Shown here piece after piece: positions 25,130 through 35,300 of a stretch of DNA of 64,000 bases (within the stretch, counting starts at the first letter, position 1; each line of letters starts with the position of its first letter). The position numbers and the translations under genes are program-made. The stretch is from Pedobacter kyungheensis (lineage in GTDB: Bacteria > Bacteroidota > Bacteroidia > Sphingobacteriales > Sphingobacteriaceae): assembly GCF_000812965.1 (NCBI RefSeq), contig NZ_JSYN01000022.1:1-64000 (forward strand), written 5' to 3'. A model generated the notes under the pieces. The model did no database searches and was not told the DNA's origin. It worked only from the letters and a program-made list of their open reading frames with translations.

Positions 25130-25180
25130 ATATTTGGTTTCATTTGTGCCGGCCTCGTTTGGGCAGGCTGTGTTTTAAAA

Positions 25181-25215
25181 TTTCCATTGAGCAGGTGTTT
25201 ACTACTCAATGGAAA
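25181..25215 (-). terminator. Intercistronic hairpin between GH92 and DUF1080 genes
   Basis: Perfect 11-bp arms (tttccattgag / ctcaatggaaa) with a 13-nt loop. Read leftward the stem is followed by only a weak T-run (attttaaaa), so partial termination or mRNA stabilisation is more likely than a full stop. Confidence 0.55.
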
Positions 25216-25226
25216 GGTAAAAATAA

Positions 25227-27515
25227 TTATTTTTCTGTTGATAATGAATACGGGAAATCAGCCGGATTTGATCCTCGGGTTTTGTTTGGAGAAGCAGTCA
25301 TGTTAAAGTTTAACACTGCACCTTTTTGCATTCCACTGTGGCTGATCCAGTTTTTGGAATATGGCTTACCATTGATCTGCAACGATTGTACATAACGGTT
25401 GTTATCGCTGTTTGCAGGCGCGTTAATGACTAACTGCTTTCCGTTTTCTAAGGTAACGGTTACTTTTTTAAACAAAGGAGCTCCCAAAACATACTGATCT
25501 GTAGCAGGTGTTACCGGATAGAAACCCATTGCCGAAAACACATACCAGGCTGAAGTTTGTCCGTTATCTTCATCTCCGCAATAACCATCAGGTGTTGCTT
25601 TATACATTCTGTTCATGGTTTCGCGTACCCAATATTGTGTTTTGTAAGGTGCACCACCATAGTTGTACAGGTAAATCATGTGTTGGATCGGCTGGTTTCC
25701 GTGTGCATACTGACCCATGTTAGCAATCTGCATTTCACGGATTTCGTGGATTACACCACCATAAGCACTTTCATCAAATACCGGAGGCATAGAGAAAACT
25801 GAATCCAGTTTGGTTACAAATTTCTGATGACCGCCCATAAGTTTGGCTAAACCATCAATATCCTGGAAAACCGACCAGGTGTAATGCCAGCTGTTACCTT
25901 CAGTAAAGGCACCTCCCCATTTAAACGGGCTGAACGGACTTTGGAAAGTTCCATCCTGGTTTTTACCACGCATTAAACCCGAAGCCGGATCGAAAAGGTT
26001 TTTATAGTTCATTGCCCTTTTCTTGTAAATATCAATCTCAGACGCAGGTTTACCCAATGCTCTTCCTAACTGGTAAATGGTAAAATCATCGTAAGCATAT
26101 TCTAAGGTTTTAGCTGCATTTTCGTTCTTTTTAACATCGAAAGGTACATAACCCAATTCGTTGTAATATTTAACACCATCGCGGCCAACTGCTTCCATCG
26201 GGCCTTCGTTGTTGGCACCATGTTTTACCGCCTGCCATAAGGTTTCGATATCATAACCACGCATACCTTTGATGTAAGCATCAGAAACTACCGAAGCAGA
26301 GTTATTACCTACCATGATATTGGCGTAACCCGGACTGCTCCACTCAGGCAACCAACCACCTTCCTTGTAGTCGTTAATTAAGCCTTGCTGCATTTCTTTG
26401 TTGATTGACGGATAAACCAGGTTTAAGAAAGGATATAATGCCCTGAAAGTATCCCAGAAACCTGTTCCGGCAAACATATAACCTGGTAACACCTGACCGT
26501 TATACGGGCTCCAGTGTACAATCTGATTTTGTGCATCAATTTCATACAATTTGTTCGGGAAGAACAAGGTGCGGTACATAGCAGAGTAGAATGTACGGGT
26601 TTGATCGATGGTACCACCTTCAACAGCGATTTTGCTTAAAGTTTTGTTCCAGGTAGCCCGGCCTTTTGCTTTTGTAGCTTCGAAAGCATCATTAGCCAAT
26701 TCTCTTTTCAGGTTTAAATCTGCCTGCTCGAAACTGATGAAAGATGAAGCCACTTTTGCAATTACCTGCTCGCCTTTTTGGGTAGCGAAACCGATAACAG
26801 CACCAGCATGATCAACTGTAAGCTCTAAATCTTTATCGTTTAATTTTTTATCATCCCAGGTTTTAGCCAGTTTAAAATCTTTGTTAAAATAAATTACAAA
26901 GTAGTTTTTGAAATTTTTAGGCAACGGGCCACGGGCATACTTAGAAGTGTAACCGATAATTTTTCTTTCGGCCGGAATGATTTTAATATAAGAACCGCGA
27001 TTTTGTGCGTCGATTACCACAAAAGAGCTATCGGTTTTAGGGAAAGTAAACCTGAACTGTGCTGCTCTTTCGGTTGGCGTGATTTCAGTAGTTACATCAG
27101 CATCGGCCAAATAAACACTGTAATAGTAAGGTTTAGAAACCTCTGCTTTATGGCTGAACCAGCTTGCGCGGTCATCGTCAGTAAACTTTAATTTACCGGT
27201 AACAGGCATTAAAGAAAATGCGCCGTAATCGTTCATCCATGGCGAAGGCTGGTGGGTTTGTTTAAAACCGCGGATTTTATCGGCGTCGTAGGTATAGGCC
27301 CATCCATCACCGCTTTTTCCGGTTTGTGGCGTCCACATGTTCATTCCCCAGGGCAAACCAATTGCCGGGTAGGTATTTCCGTTTGATAATGCCGGTTTGG
27401 ATGCGGTTCCCATCAGGGGATTTATCCAGTCAACCGGATCTGTAACCTTACCTACGGTTTGTGCGAAGCTGGTTGTTGCCGCAAAACCCAATAAGGCGAT
27501 AAATAGTCGTTTCAT
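25227..27515 (-). CDS. GH92 family alpha-mannosidase (first copy)
   Basis: Exo-acting, calcium-dependent alpha-mannosidase family. The 762-residue protein has a signal peptide (1-19) and the GH92 motif series: NGNTYPAIGLPWGMNMWTPQ, GTGFWDTFRALYP, YAYDDFTIYQLG, FTEGNSWHYTWSVFQD, HGNQPIQHMIYLYNYGG, and GDEDNGQTSAWY at 647-658, which carries the candidate catalytic base aspartates. It has HGNQP where many GH92 members show GNEPSHH, so linkage preference cannot be inferred. It lies 38 bases behind the small BSP peptidase gene in an operator-controlled unit. Probably periplasmic. Confidence 0.93.
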   Translation of the reverse strand: MKRLFIALLGFAATTSFAQTVGKVTDPVDWINPLMGTASKPALSNGNTYPAIGLPWGMNMWTPQTGKSGDGWAYTYDADKIRGFKQTHQPSPWMNDYGAFSLMPVTGKLKFTDDDRASWFSHKAEVSKPYYYSVYLADADVTTEITPTERAAQFRFTFPKTDSSFVVIDAQNRGSYIKIIPAERKIIGYTSKYARGPLPKNFKNYFVIYFNKDFKLAKTWDDKKLNDKDLELTVDHAGAVIGFATQKGEQVIAKVASSFISFEQADLNLKRELANDAFEATKAKGRATWNKTLSKIAVEGGTIDQTRTFYSAMYRTLFFPNKLYEIDAQNQIVHWSPYNGQVLPGYMFAGTGFWDTFRALYPFLNLVYPSINKEMQQGLINDYKEGGWLPEWSSPGYANIMVGNNSASVVSDAYIKGMRGYDIETLWQAVKHGANNEGPMEAVGRDGVKYYNELGYVPFDVKKNENAAKTLEYAYDDFTIYQLGRALGKPASEIDIYKKRAMNYKNLFDPASGLMRGKNQDGTFQSPFSPFKWGGAFTEGNSWHYTWSVFQDIDGLAKLMGGHQKFVTKLDSVFSMPPVFDESAYGGVIHEIREMQIANMGQYAHGNQPIQHMIYLYNYGGAPYKTQYWVRETMNRMYKATPDGYCGDEDNGQTSAWYVFSAMGFYPVTPATDQYVLGAPLFKKVTVTLENGKQLVINAPANSDNNRYVQSLQINGKPYSKNWISHSGMQKGAVLNFNMTASPNKTRGSNPADFPYSLSTEK

Positions 27516-27553
27516 TTGTTTTGTCCGTGTTTTTATATGCGTGTAATTATTAT

Positions 27554-28225
27554 TTAAACTTGCGAATTTTTAACATAATCTGCCCAAAGTGCATCTAAAT
27601 CTTTTCCTGTTAATTTTGTCCAGACTTCTTTGGTATAAGTATGGTCTCTTAGTGAAGCATCGACAGCTTTAATAGTACCAGGCTTTACATTTTTCTCCAT
27701 CCAGGCAAAAAATGCAGCGGTAATGCGATAGCTGTTTTTATAGCTATGCTCGGGCTTTAAAGCTGGCAACGACCATTTGGCCCCGGCATTATCAACGCCA
27801 AATTTATAGCGGGCATAATCGGCAATTCCTTCGGTTAACCAACCCGGGCCAACACTACGACCGTAATCCTGTACAATGTGCATTACCTCGTGGGTTACCA
27901 CATCAATATCTTCCGGGTGTTTAACCATCCAAAGCGAGCTGAATGTTACTTTACCATCGGCAGTTGCCGCAACACCTTTGTAAGCCGTATCGACAAAAAA
28001 TTTCACCTCTTTTATGGTTGAGGGATTGTACTCTTTGGCCAGTTTTGGATAAACTTCGAAAAATGTTTTAATCAAACGCTTTTTCAGTTGTAGATCAAGT
28101 GCCGTAAAATTACTTTCGAAAGATAAGGTGTAGCCACCTTTTTTGGTAATTTCCTGAGCTTTTAGTTGTGCAGAAAAAGCTGAAATCAGCATTGCACAAA
28201 TCGAAATGTTAAATATTTTTTTCAT
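27554..28225 (-). CDS. BSP-family zinc metallopeptidase-like protein (short)
   Basis: A 223-residue exported protein (signal peptide 1-23) of the plant basic secretory protein (BSP) family, PF04450. The zinc motif HEVMH is at 112-116, with the third ligand region LTEGIADYARYKFG (Glu132). Members in plants are defence-related; bacterial ones are predicted peptidases, little studied. It heads the unit BSP-GH92-DUF1080-cytochrome and has a perfect operator palindrome 59 bases before its start. Confidence 0.88.
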   Translation of the reverse strand: MKKIFNISICAMLISAFSAQLKAQEITKKGGYTLSFESNFTALDLQLKKRLIKTFFEVYPKLAKEYNPSTIKEVKFFVDTAYKGVAATADGKVTFSSLWMVKHPEDIDVVTHEVMHIVQDYGRSVGPGWLTEGIADYARYKFGVDNAGAKWSLPALKPEHSYKNSYRITAAFFAWMEKNVKPGTIKAVDASLRDHTYTKEVWTKLTGKDLDALWADYVKNSQV

Positions 28226-28266
28226 TTATCTGAGATTTATCGCTTTGGTTAGCACGTTTGGTCCTG

Positions 28267-28274
28267 CAAAATAA
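28267..28274 (-). promoter_or_regulatory. -7 box of the BSP-GH92 unit
   Basis: On the minus strand TTATTTTG is one mismatch from TAnnTTTG. Its -33 region would fall on the operator at 28284-28297, so a bound repressor would block the promoter. Confidence 0.4.
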
Positions 28275-28283
28275 ATATAATAT

Positions 28284-28297
28284 GTAAAACGTTTTAC
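28284..28297. promoter_or_regulatory. LacI-type operator, site 1
   Basis: GTAAAACGTTTTAC is a perfect 14-bp palindrome with the central CG typical of LacI/GalR-family operators. It lies 59 bases upstream of the short BSP gene and is one of seven such sites, all in the glycan region. Confidence 0.8.
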
Positions 28298-28401
28298 TAA
28301 ACGATCAAAAATTTTACTTTATTGATTGATTATTTTTACAATAGCGATAGAGAAGTCAAGTTTTTCTGAGCACGTGCCTATAAAATCTGACTTCTCTTCT
28401 A

Positions 28402-29382
28402 TTACTTTTTACTGCTATAAGTAAGCGTTACTTTGTCGGCGGCTTTGCCATAATCTTCCCAAAGTTGATCGACGGTCTTTCCCGTTAGAGCTGCCCACGA
28501 CTGCTCGGAATATTGATGCGCCCTTAACTGTTGATCAAGCGCTGCAATTAAACCTGGTTTTACATTTTGCTCTAACCAGGCGAAAAAACGTGCGGTAATG
28601 CGGTAACTGTTCTTATAGCTCTGCTTTTCGTTATAAGCCGGCAAACTCCATTTAGAGCCCACATTATCTACCCCAAATTTATAGCGCACATAGTCGGCAA
28701 TGCCCTCGGTTAACCAAACCGGGCCAGCACTGTAGCCATAACCCTGTACAATGTGCATGGTTTCGTGCGTTACCACATCAATATCAGTTGGGTGTGCTTT
28801 CATATAACCCGCACTGAAAAGAATCCGGTTTCCACTGGCTTCGGCAACTGCCTTATATGCAGTATCAACCACAAACAGCACATCATTTGTAGATTTGTTA
28901 TTAAAGGTTTTAACCAAAGTAGGGTAAATTTCGAAATAGGTTTTAATCAGGTTCTTTCTAACCTCAGGATCTAAATCCGGATCTTTACTAATGAAGGTTA
29001 AAGTATAGCCTTTGTGCTTTTCTTTGCTGTAAGAAACCCAGTTTTTAGCAAATGCTGTAAACAATTCTTTTTCTATTTTCTTTTGCGATTTATTTTTTAC
29101 CCATTGGCTGTTTACTTTAATTTCGCCAGCTTTGGCTTTAATGGTTGGAGTTTCGTTGGTTACAAAATCGAGCACCACATTTCTTTTGGTACGGTATCCA
29201 TCTGCCTGGGCAAAACCTGGGTAAACGTTAAAAAAAGCGGCCTTTAGTTTGGCATCTGCAATGGCATTTGTAGCGCTATCAGGATCATTAATGGTTAACT
29301 TGTATCCCCTTTCCCTATTCTGTGCAGAAGCAGAAAATGCGGAGCAGTATACCAATACGAAGATTAGAATTTTCTTGATCAT
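28402..29382 (-). CDS. BSP-family metallopeptidase-like protein with duplicated, decayed N-terminal domain
   Basis: A 326-residue exported protein (signal peptide 1-20, ending SASA). The C-terminal half (124-326) is a complete BSP domain: HETMH at 206-210 and LTEGIAD with Glu226. The N-terminal half (25-118) is a second, diverged copy: RGYKLTINDPD...LKAAFFNVYP aligns with KGYTLTFISKDPD...LIKTYFEIYP, but the zinc-helix position reads KELFTAFAKNW and lacks HExxH. The N-domain is therefore probably non-catalytic. Start ATG 29382 is chosen because the frame's upstream 15 residues precede a proper signal peptide. Paralogue of the short BSP next door. Confidence 0.88.
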   Translation of the reverse strand: MIKKILIFVLVYCSAFSASAQNRERGYKLTINDPDSATNAIADAKLKAAFFNVYPGFAQADGYRTKRNVVLDFVTNETPTIKAKAGEIKVNSQWVKNKSQKKIEKELFTAFAKNWVSYSKEKHKGYTLTFISKDPDLDPEVRKNLIKTYFEIYPTLVKTFNNKSTNDVLFVVDTAYKAVAEASGNRILFSAGYMKAHPTDIDVVTHETMHIVQGYGYSAGPVWLTEGIADYVRYKFGVDNVGSKWSLPAYNEKQSYKNSYRITARFFAWLEQNVKPGLIAALDQQLRAHQYSEQSWAALTGKTVDQLWEDYGKAADKVTLTYSSKK

Positions 29383-29460
29383 TTGTTTTATTTGTGTGTT
29401 GAGGATTAAAAAGGAAAGATTCAGCATAATAAGCCTGAACCTTTCCTGATAATTTAAAAT

Positions 29461-30432
29461 TTAGTAGTTAATGTTGGGGAAATCAGTTTTAGCTTTTGCA
29501 AGCATTGGTGCCCAATCAGCTCCTTTTTCATCTTTAGGCCCAAAGGCGGTTAATGCCAGGGGCGCCAGATCTGCTTTAGCTGCACCACTCCAAAAGTGGA
29601 TAAACTCACCAAAATTCATTTTCCTTGTATATTGCTGATAATTTTTTCCCTGCACTGTAATGGCCTGTTTAGGAAAATGTAATGATAATAAAGTAAAAAA
29701 ACCATTTAGCACTTTGGTTTTTCCATAGTTCTCGTAAACTGGCAAAAACCAGTTTTTAAACCATTGCGTACCCGCCCGTGGGTAATTATCGGTTGTTGTC
29801 ATCATTTTGTTCAACCAACGTTGCGCATCGGCAGGCCTGTTTAAGCCCAGATACACATCATATTGATAAATTTCCATCCATTTACTATCGTGCCAAATAT
29901 CAAAAGCGGGAGATTCTTTTACTCCCTTTGATGCGCCCTCTACAATGTGACCAATCTCGTGGGTCGATAAATCGATATCGTTATCTACTCCAGCAGTCCA
30001 TGCGTTTAAATCGTTAGAACCACAATCGGTTACGTTCCGGTAATCGTGGCCTGCATCGAGGTAAGTACCCGGATGGCCGCCACCATATTTACCGGCATGA
30101 TAAATTACAAACAAACGGCTGTCATCACCAAATTTTCCGTAGACCTTTTTTGTATAGTTCCAGGCTTCGGCCATGTAGGTTTTGGGCCATGTAACGGTGG
30201 GTTTGACATCTCCATCATAGTAAACCACTACGCTGGTATCGTAATATATTCTGTTTAGCAATTGAACATGTTCAAACCAATGTTCTTTCCAGGTTTTAGG
30301 GGGTGCATCTGCAGGATCTACAGTTTCTATAAGTGGAGGAGCCGGGCTTACGGTTTCAACGGGTGCCTTTTTAGTATTGCATGCCAAAACAGCAAAAACA
30401 ATAATGGCAAATAGTAAAGAAAAGTTTTTCAT
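29461..30432 (-). CDS. Putative zinc metallopeptidase lipoprotein (HEIGH motif)
   Basis: A 323-residue lipoprotein: lipobox VLAC with Cys18, then a Pro-rich linker (25-46). The motif THEIGHIVEGAS (HEIGH at 158-162) is a zinc-peptidase signature of the gluzincin/metzincin sort, with acidic residues downstream (WMEIYQYDVY) that could provide the third ligand. I do not recognise a named family. It is placed between a SusCD operon and two BSP peptidases, so it is probably an outer-membrane peptidase acting on the same substrate (inference). Confidence 0.75.
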   Translation of the reverse strand: MKNFSLLFAIIVFAVLACNTKKAPVETVSPAPPLIETVDPADAPPKTWKEHWFEHVQLLNRIYYDTSVVVYYDGDVKPTVTWPKTYMAEAWNYTKKVYGKFGDDSRLFVIYHAGKYGGGHPGTYLDAGHDYRNVTDCGSNDLNAWTAGVDNDIDLSTHEIGHIVEGASKGVKESPAFDIWHDSKWMEIYQYDVYLGLNRPADAQRWLNKMMTTTDNYPRAGTQWFKNWFLPVYENYGKTKVLNGFFTLLSLHFPKQAITVQGKNYQQYTRKMNFGEFIHFWSGAAKADLAPLALTAFGPKDEKGADWAPMLAKAKTDFPNINY

Positions 30433-30459
30433 AGCCTAAATTTAGGAGGTTTAAAAAAA

Positions 30460-30482
30460 GCACCGGGTGTAATACCCGGTGC
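30460..30482 (-). terminator. Terminator behind the first SusCD operon
   Basis: Perfect 9-bp GC-rich arms (gcaccgggt / acccggtgc), 5-nt loop, and a seven-T run on the minus strand, 10 bases after the SusD stop. The HEIGH gene starts 28 bases further, so either some read-through or another promoter serves it. Confidence 0.85.
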
Positions 30483-30492
30483 CTGAATGGTG

Positions 30493-32319
30493 TTACCAAC
30501 CTGTATTTTGCACAATTACAGGTACTTTTTGGATTTCGCCACTTGGTATTGGCCACAAATAGTGTTTCTTTTGGAAAACCCTGTTTTCAGTTACAACCGG
30601 AATGAAAAATCCTGGGGCATTTTGCGTAATATTTAATCCCCTAATCTGGGTATCAGTTGTTTCTGCAATTTTCCATTCCCTGGTATAGAAATAACGATCT
30701 AACTCGAAAGCCAGTTCTACCCTTCTCTCTCTACGGATGGCATCTTTCATATCTGTTGGCACAGGCAAACCACCACTTCCATAAACCGGGATACCGGCTC
30801 TTGTACGGATTCTGTTTAGGTAGATTAAAATATCCGGATCAGAAGGATTTGATTCCTGCAAAGCCTCAATATAATCCAGGTAAATTTCTGCGAGTCTGAT
30901 TACGGTAAAAATTGTTCTGCCACTTGTCCAGCCGGCAACAGTTAAATGTTTTCTGGACGTATAGCCTGTTTTAGTATAATCATTATTAGCAATAGCACTT
31001 TTACCTGCATTACCGTTAAACTCAAAACTGGTAACAATATTTGATGATGGGTTTATCCATTTACGGCCACTGTAGGTAATATCAGCATAAAAGCGTGGTT
31101 CGCGGTTAACATACATATTACTAATGTTTCTGCTAACGCCCTGATCATTCGGATCTGGTGCCTGATAACTTGAAGTTCCATTTGCCGAATAAGTAGGGTC
31201 GCTTTCTATTGGCAAACCATTTGCAGTAAAGAATGCGTCGACTAACTGTTGAGATGGAGACAAGAAAGAGCCACCTTTATCTCCACCGGAGGCACCACTG
31301 TGGTTAGGGGCTAACGAATATTGATAGAACGTTACATCGCCACCTCTACCAAAAATAACCTCCGAATTCCAGCCATTCAAAAACACATCCCTTGTGGCTA
31401 TAAACGCCCTGTTAAATGCAGTATTTGGTAAACCTGACGGTGTTGCGGCAACCGTATATAATGCGTAGCCAGAATAATTAGGATTGTTTAAAAATGCTTT
31501 TGCAGCTGTTGCAAGTCTTGTCCACTTTGCCACATTATAGGTCTGGCTAATCAGTTGTTTACCATCCTGATTTTTAAGATTGGCATAATCTGTATTGCCA
31601 TTAAATAACGGGCGAGCAGCGGTTAATAACGCTTTTATTTTATAGGCGTCGGCTACAGCGGCATTAATATGGCCATAATCTTCATTAGCCTGTGGCGTAG
31701 CTGGCAGCCTTTGGCTAACGGCTTCCAATTCGCTTACAATATAGTCAATGCACTCATCCATCGAATTACGTGGCTTACTGATTTCGGCTAAAGGCGCGTC
31801 TGAAGCAATTGGATCATTGCCTAATAAAACAACAGGTCCGTATTGCCTTACTAAATAGTAATAATAAATGGCTCTTAGTGCTCTTGCCTCATTATAATAA
31901 CGATTTACAATGTCGATACCCCCAATATTACAATCGGTACATTTCGTTACATTGGCCATAAATGAACTGGCTGCCTGTATGCCACGGTAATAATTTTGCC
32001 AGTGGTAATTTACTTGCCCGCTGGTTGCATCCCAGGCACCTGAATTCACATTTTCAGTAAAATTGGGTAACGTGTAGTCTGCTTCATCGGAAGCTGCCGT
32101 CCATGGGCCTATGTTCCCGCTTGCAGAGGCAGAACGATCCTGATTCTGATCGGGTAACGTTGAATAAACATTGGCCAAAGCCTGGTCAACAGTTGCTTTT
32201 TTCTGATACATCTGATCGAAAGTTAACCGATCATCAGGTACCTGATTTAAAAATTTCTTACAGCCATAACTACCTGCAATAAGTAATGCTCCGGCGGTAT
32301 ATATTAATATTTTTTTCAT
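30493..32319 (-). CDS. RagB/SusD family nutrient-uptake lipoprotein (first pair)
   Basis: A 608-residue outer-membrane lipoprotein (lipobox SYGC, Cys20, followed by KKFLNQVPDDRLTFDQ, the typical SusD N-terminus). The ALRAIYYYYLVRQYGPVVLL segment is the hallmark of the SusD TPR region; FVIRLAEIYLDYIEAL and RIRTRAGIP are family motifs in the C-terminal half. It binds glycans at the cell surface and caps the SusC channel. It is cotranscribed with SusC (10-base gap). Confidence 0.96.
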   Translation of the reverse strand: MKKILIYTAGALLIAGSYGCKKFLNQVPDDRLTFDQMYQKKATVDQALANVYSTLPDQNQDRSASASGNIGPWTAASDEADYTLPNFTENVNSGAWDATSGQVNYHWQNYYRGIQAASSFMANVTKCTDCNIGGIDIVNRYYNEARALRAIYYYYLVRQYGPVVLLGNDPIASDAPLAEISKPRNSMDECIDYIVSELEAVSQRLPATPQANEDYGHINAAVADAYKIKALLTAARPLFNGNTDYANLKNQDGKQLISQTYNVAKWTRLATAAKAFLNNPNYSGYALYTVAATPSGLPNTAFNRAFIATRDVFLNGWNSEVIFGRGGDVTFYQYSLAPNHSGASGGDKGGSFLSPSQQLVDAFFTANGLPIESDPTYSANGTSSYQAPDPNDQGVSRNISNMYVNREPRFYADITYSGRKWINPSSNIVTSFEFNGNAGKSAIANNDYTKTGYTSRKHLTVAGWTSGRTIFTVIRLAEIYLDYIEALQESNPSDPDILIYLNRIRTRAGIPVYGSGGLPVPTDMKDAIRRERRVELAFELDRYFYTREWKIAETTDTQIRGLNITQNAPGFFIPVVTENRVFQKKHYLWPIPSGEIQKVPVIVQNTGW

Positions 32320-32329
32320 TCCTTTTATT

Positions 32330-35300
32330 TTAAAAATTAGCGGTAAGACCTAAAGAATAATTAGATGTTAGCGGATATCTGGTACCATTGTTGGTTAACA
32401 GTTCAGGATCCCAAAGCTTAAATTTGCTGATGGTAAATACATTGTAGCCAGTTGCATATATCCTTAAGCGCTTAACGCCTAAAGATTTAATGCCATTTTT
32501 AAGGGTGTAACCTAAATCCGCATTTTTCAATCTTAAGAAACTGATATCCCGTTTCCACCAGGTACTTGACTGATAGTTATTGTTGTTGGTACCTCCATAA
32601 GATAAACGCGGGTAAACTGCATCCTGACGAGGATTGGTGGTAGTCCAGCGATCGGCAGCAACGGCCAGCATATTACCCAAACCGCCCGAATTGGCAAATG
32701 ATGGAATGTTTAACAAAATATCTGCATTATCCTGCCCCTGAAAGAACAAACCAAAATCGAAGTTTTTATAGGTTAAAGAAAAACCAAAACCATACGTTGT
32801 AGTTGGCACATCACCTCTGCCGATTACAGTTTGATCGAATGAATCGATCTTGCCATCACCATTCAAATCTTTGTACTTAATATCGCCTGGCATTAGCGTT
32901 CCAAATTGTGTCGGACTTGCATTAATTTCTGCCTGGCTGTCAAATAATTTCTCTGCAATGTAACCCACGCGTGTAGCAGCCAATACATTTAAGCCACGTT
33001 GTTCCATCCACGGATAAGGCTTTGGTGCCTGATCATTTTCAATCACCTTATCTTTATTGAAAGTAAAGTTGGCCCTTAAATTAAGCGACCAGTCTTTACC
33101 AAACTGCGCATCGTACTGTAAAGTACCATCAATACCTTTATTTTCTACAATACCCAGGTTACCAATTGGGGTGTTTGCTAAACCAATATAATTTGGAACA
33201 GTACCTCTTTGTATAAACTGATCCTTTCTTCTTTCTTTAAAGAAATCGACAATTAATGATAAGTTGTTGTTTAGTGTTTTTAATTCAAATCCTAAATCCT
33301 GCTTACGTGTTTCGGCCCAGGTTACATCTACTCCGTAAGCGGTTACGCCTAAACCACCTGGCGAAATGTTTCCGTTTTGCCCGAATGTATAACCACTTGC
33401 GCTACCCACTTTTGTTAAATAATAGAAACGGTCGCCTTCGCTACCCGCGTAACCAGCACCACTGCCGCCACTACCTACTATACCATCAGAATAACGGAAT
33501 TTAACCATCTGAAAAGCATTTTTAAGTGGCTCAAAAAACTTCTCGCTTGACAATAACCAACCAATACCCAATGCCGGGAAGAAACCATAACGTTTATCTG
33601 GTGCAAAGTTTTCTGAACCATTGTAACCAACATTAAACTCGAAGAAATACTTATTGTCGTAAGCATAAGTAGCACGACTGGCGATACCTTGCAGGCGGTA
33701 TGGAAGAGAAAGGGTTAAATTACCTGCAAATGGTGTTGTATTATCGTTTTGGTTATATAACAACAAACCAGTTACTGCATGTTTGCCAAATGTACGGTTA
33801 TAGTTAATAGCGGCCTCAAAATACATTTTTTTATCACCACCATTTCCGATACCGTAGTTCAGGAAATCCTGTCCCTGCAATACCAAACCATATTTATAAC
33901 CTGAAGCAGGATTTCCTGCAACGAGGTAAGGATCGTTGGGGTTTATCCTGTATATCGTTTCACGTTTCGTTCTGGCTATAGAATTGTTGTTGTTTACGTC
34001 AAAAGAGAACATTGTAGTAACCGACAAACCGGGGGTTAGCTCTTTTAAATCCTGAGTTAAACGAAGATTAGAATACAACTGATTGTTATAGCCAACTCTG
34101 TAGCCGTTTCTGGTAATATCTCCGTAAGGGTTACGCTGATCAGCCTGTGGACTTATACCTGGTAAACTACCATTTGGATAAAGAACAGGGAAAGAAGTTG
34201 GGTTGATCAGGAAAGCCTGACTAAAAATATCTTGTGCCCCTAAGTTACTTGGATAGTTACTTTGTGCCAAAATACCTTTGATACCCAAATCCATTTTAGT
34301 AGTTCCGGTGATATCCCAGTTTAAATTGGTGCTTACGTTGTAACGGCTAAAATTTTGCTTAACAGCTGAATTTACCGCTTCATCGGTTTTAAACAATCCG
34401 TCTTCGCCATAATAGCCTAACGAAACATAATATTTGGCATTGCTAACGCCGCCCGAAAGATTAGCAGTTGCCGATCTGTTTCTACCAAAATCGTTGTAGA
34501 TGGCGTCAAACCAGTTCACATTTGGATAAAGAACCGGATCGGTACCTGCGGCAGTTTTTTGAATGGCATCTATTGAATATGCAGGGGTAAAAGCGCCTGC
34601 TGCACCTCCCCTTAAATAATCAGAATACTTGGCCTCATTAGCTAAGTTCATGTAATCTACCCCGTCAATCAATTGCGGTTTTTTGGTAAAACGACTTATC
34701 CCTTCATAATACTCTACATTAATTCGCGGCGACCCTGTTTTTCCCTGTTTAGTGTTAATTAAGATTACACCATTGGCACCACGAATACCGTATACCGCCG
34801 TTGCAGCAGCATCTTTTAATACGGTGAAGTTTTCAACATCGTATACGCTGATATCATTTAAATTACGGTTAGGTACCCCATCAATAATAATAAGCGGACC
34901 TCTGTCGCCTGATGTTAGCGACGATATACCGCGAATGAAAATATCAGATCCGGTTGCACCTGGCTCCCCATTTCTGGATACATTTACCACACCAGGGATA
35001 CGACCAGCCAATAACTGGCTCATACTCGAAACCGGTTGTTTTAATTCGTCGGCCTTAACCGATGATTGCGCACCAACCAGACTTTCTTTTTTCTGTGTTC
35101 CAAATCCTACAATTGCCACTTCTTGCAGGTTAGCACCGGTTGTTTCTTTTAACCGGATATCCAACGTGGTTTGCGTGCCGACAGGAATTTCCTTTGTATC
35201 GTAACCTACGTATGTTACAATTAAAATAGCATCCTGATTTGGAACAGTAATGGTGAAGGCTCCATTAACATCGGCAGCAGCACTTGTAGAACTGCCTTTT

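Noticed and set aside
34752..35204. 150-codon frame antisense to the first SusC gene
   Set aside because: A shadow of the well-supported transporter frame with no family features.
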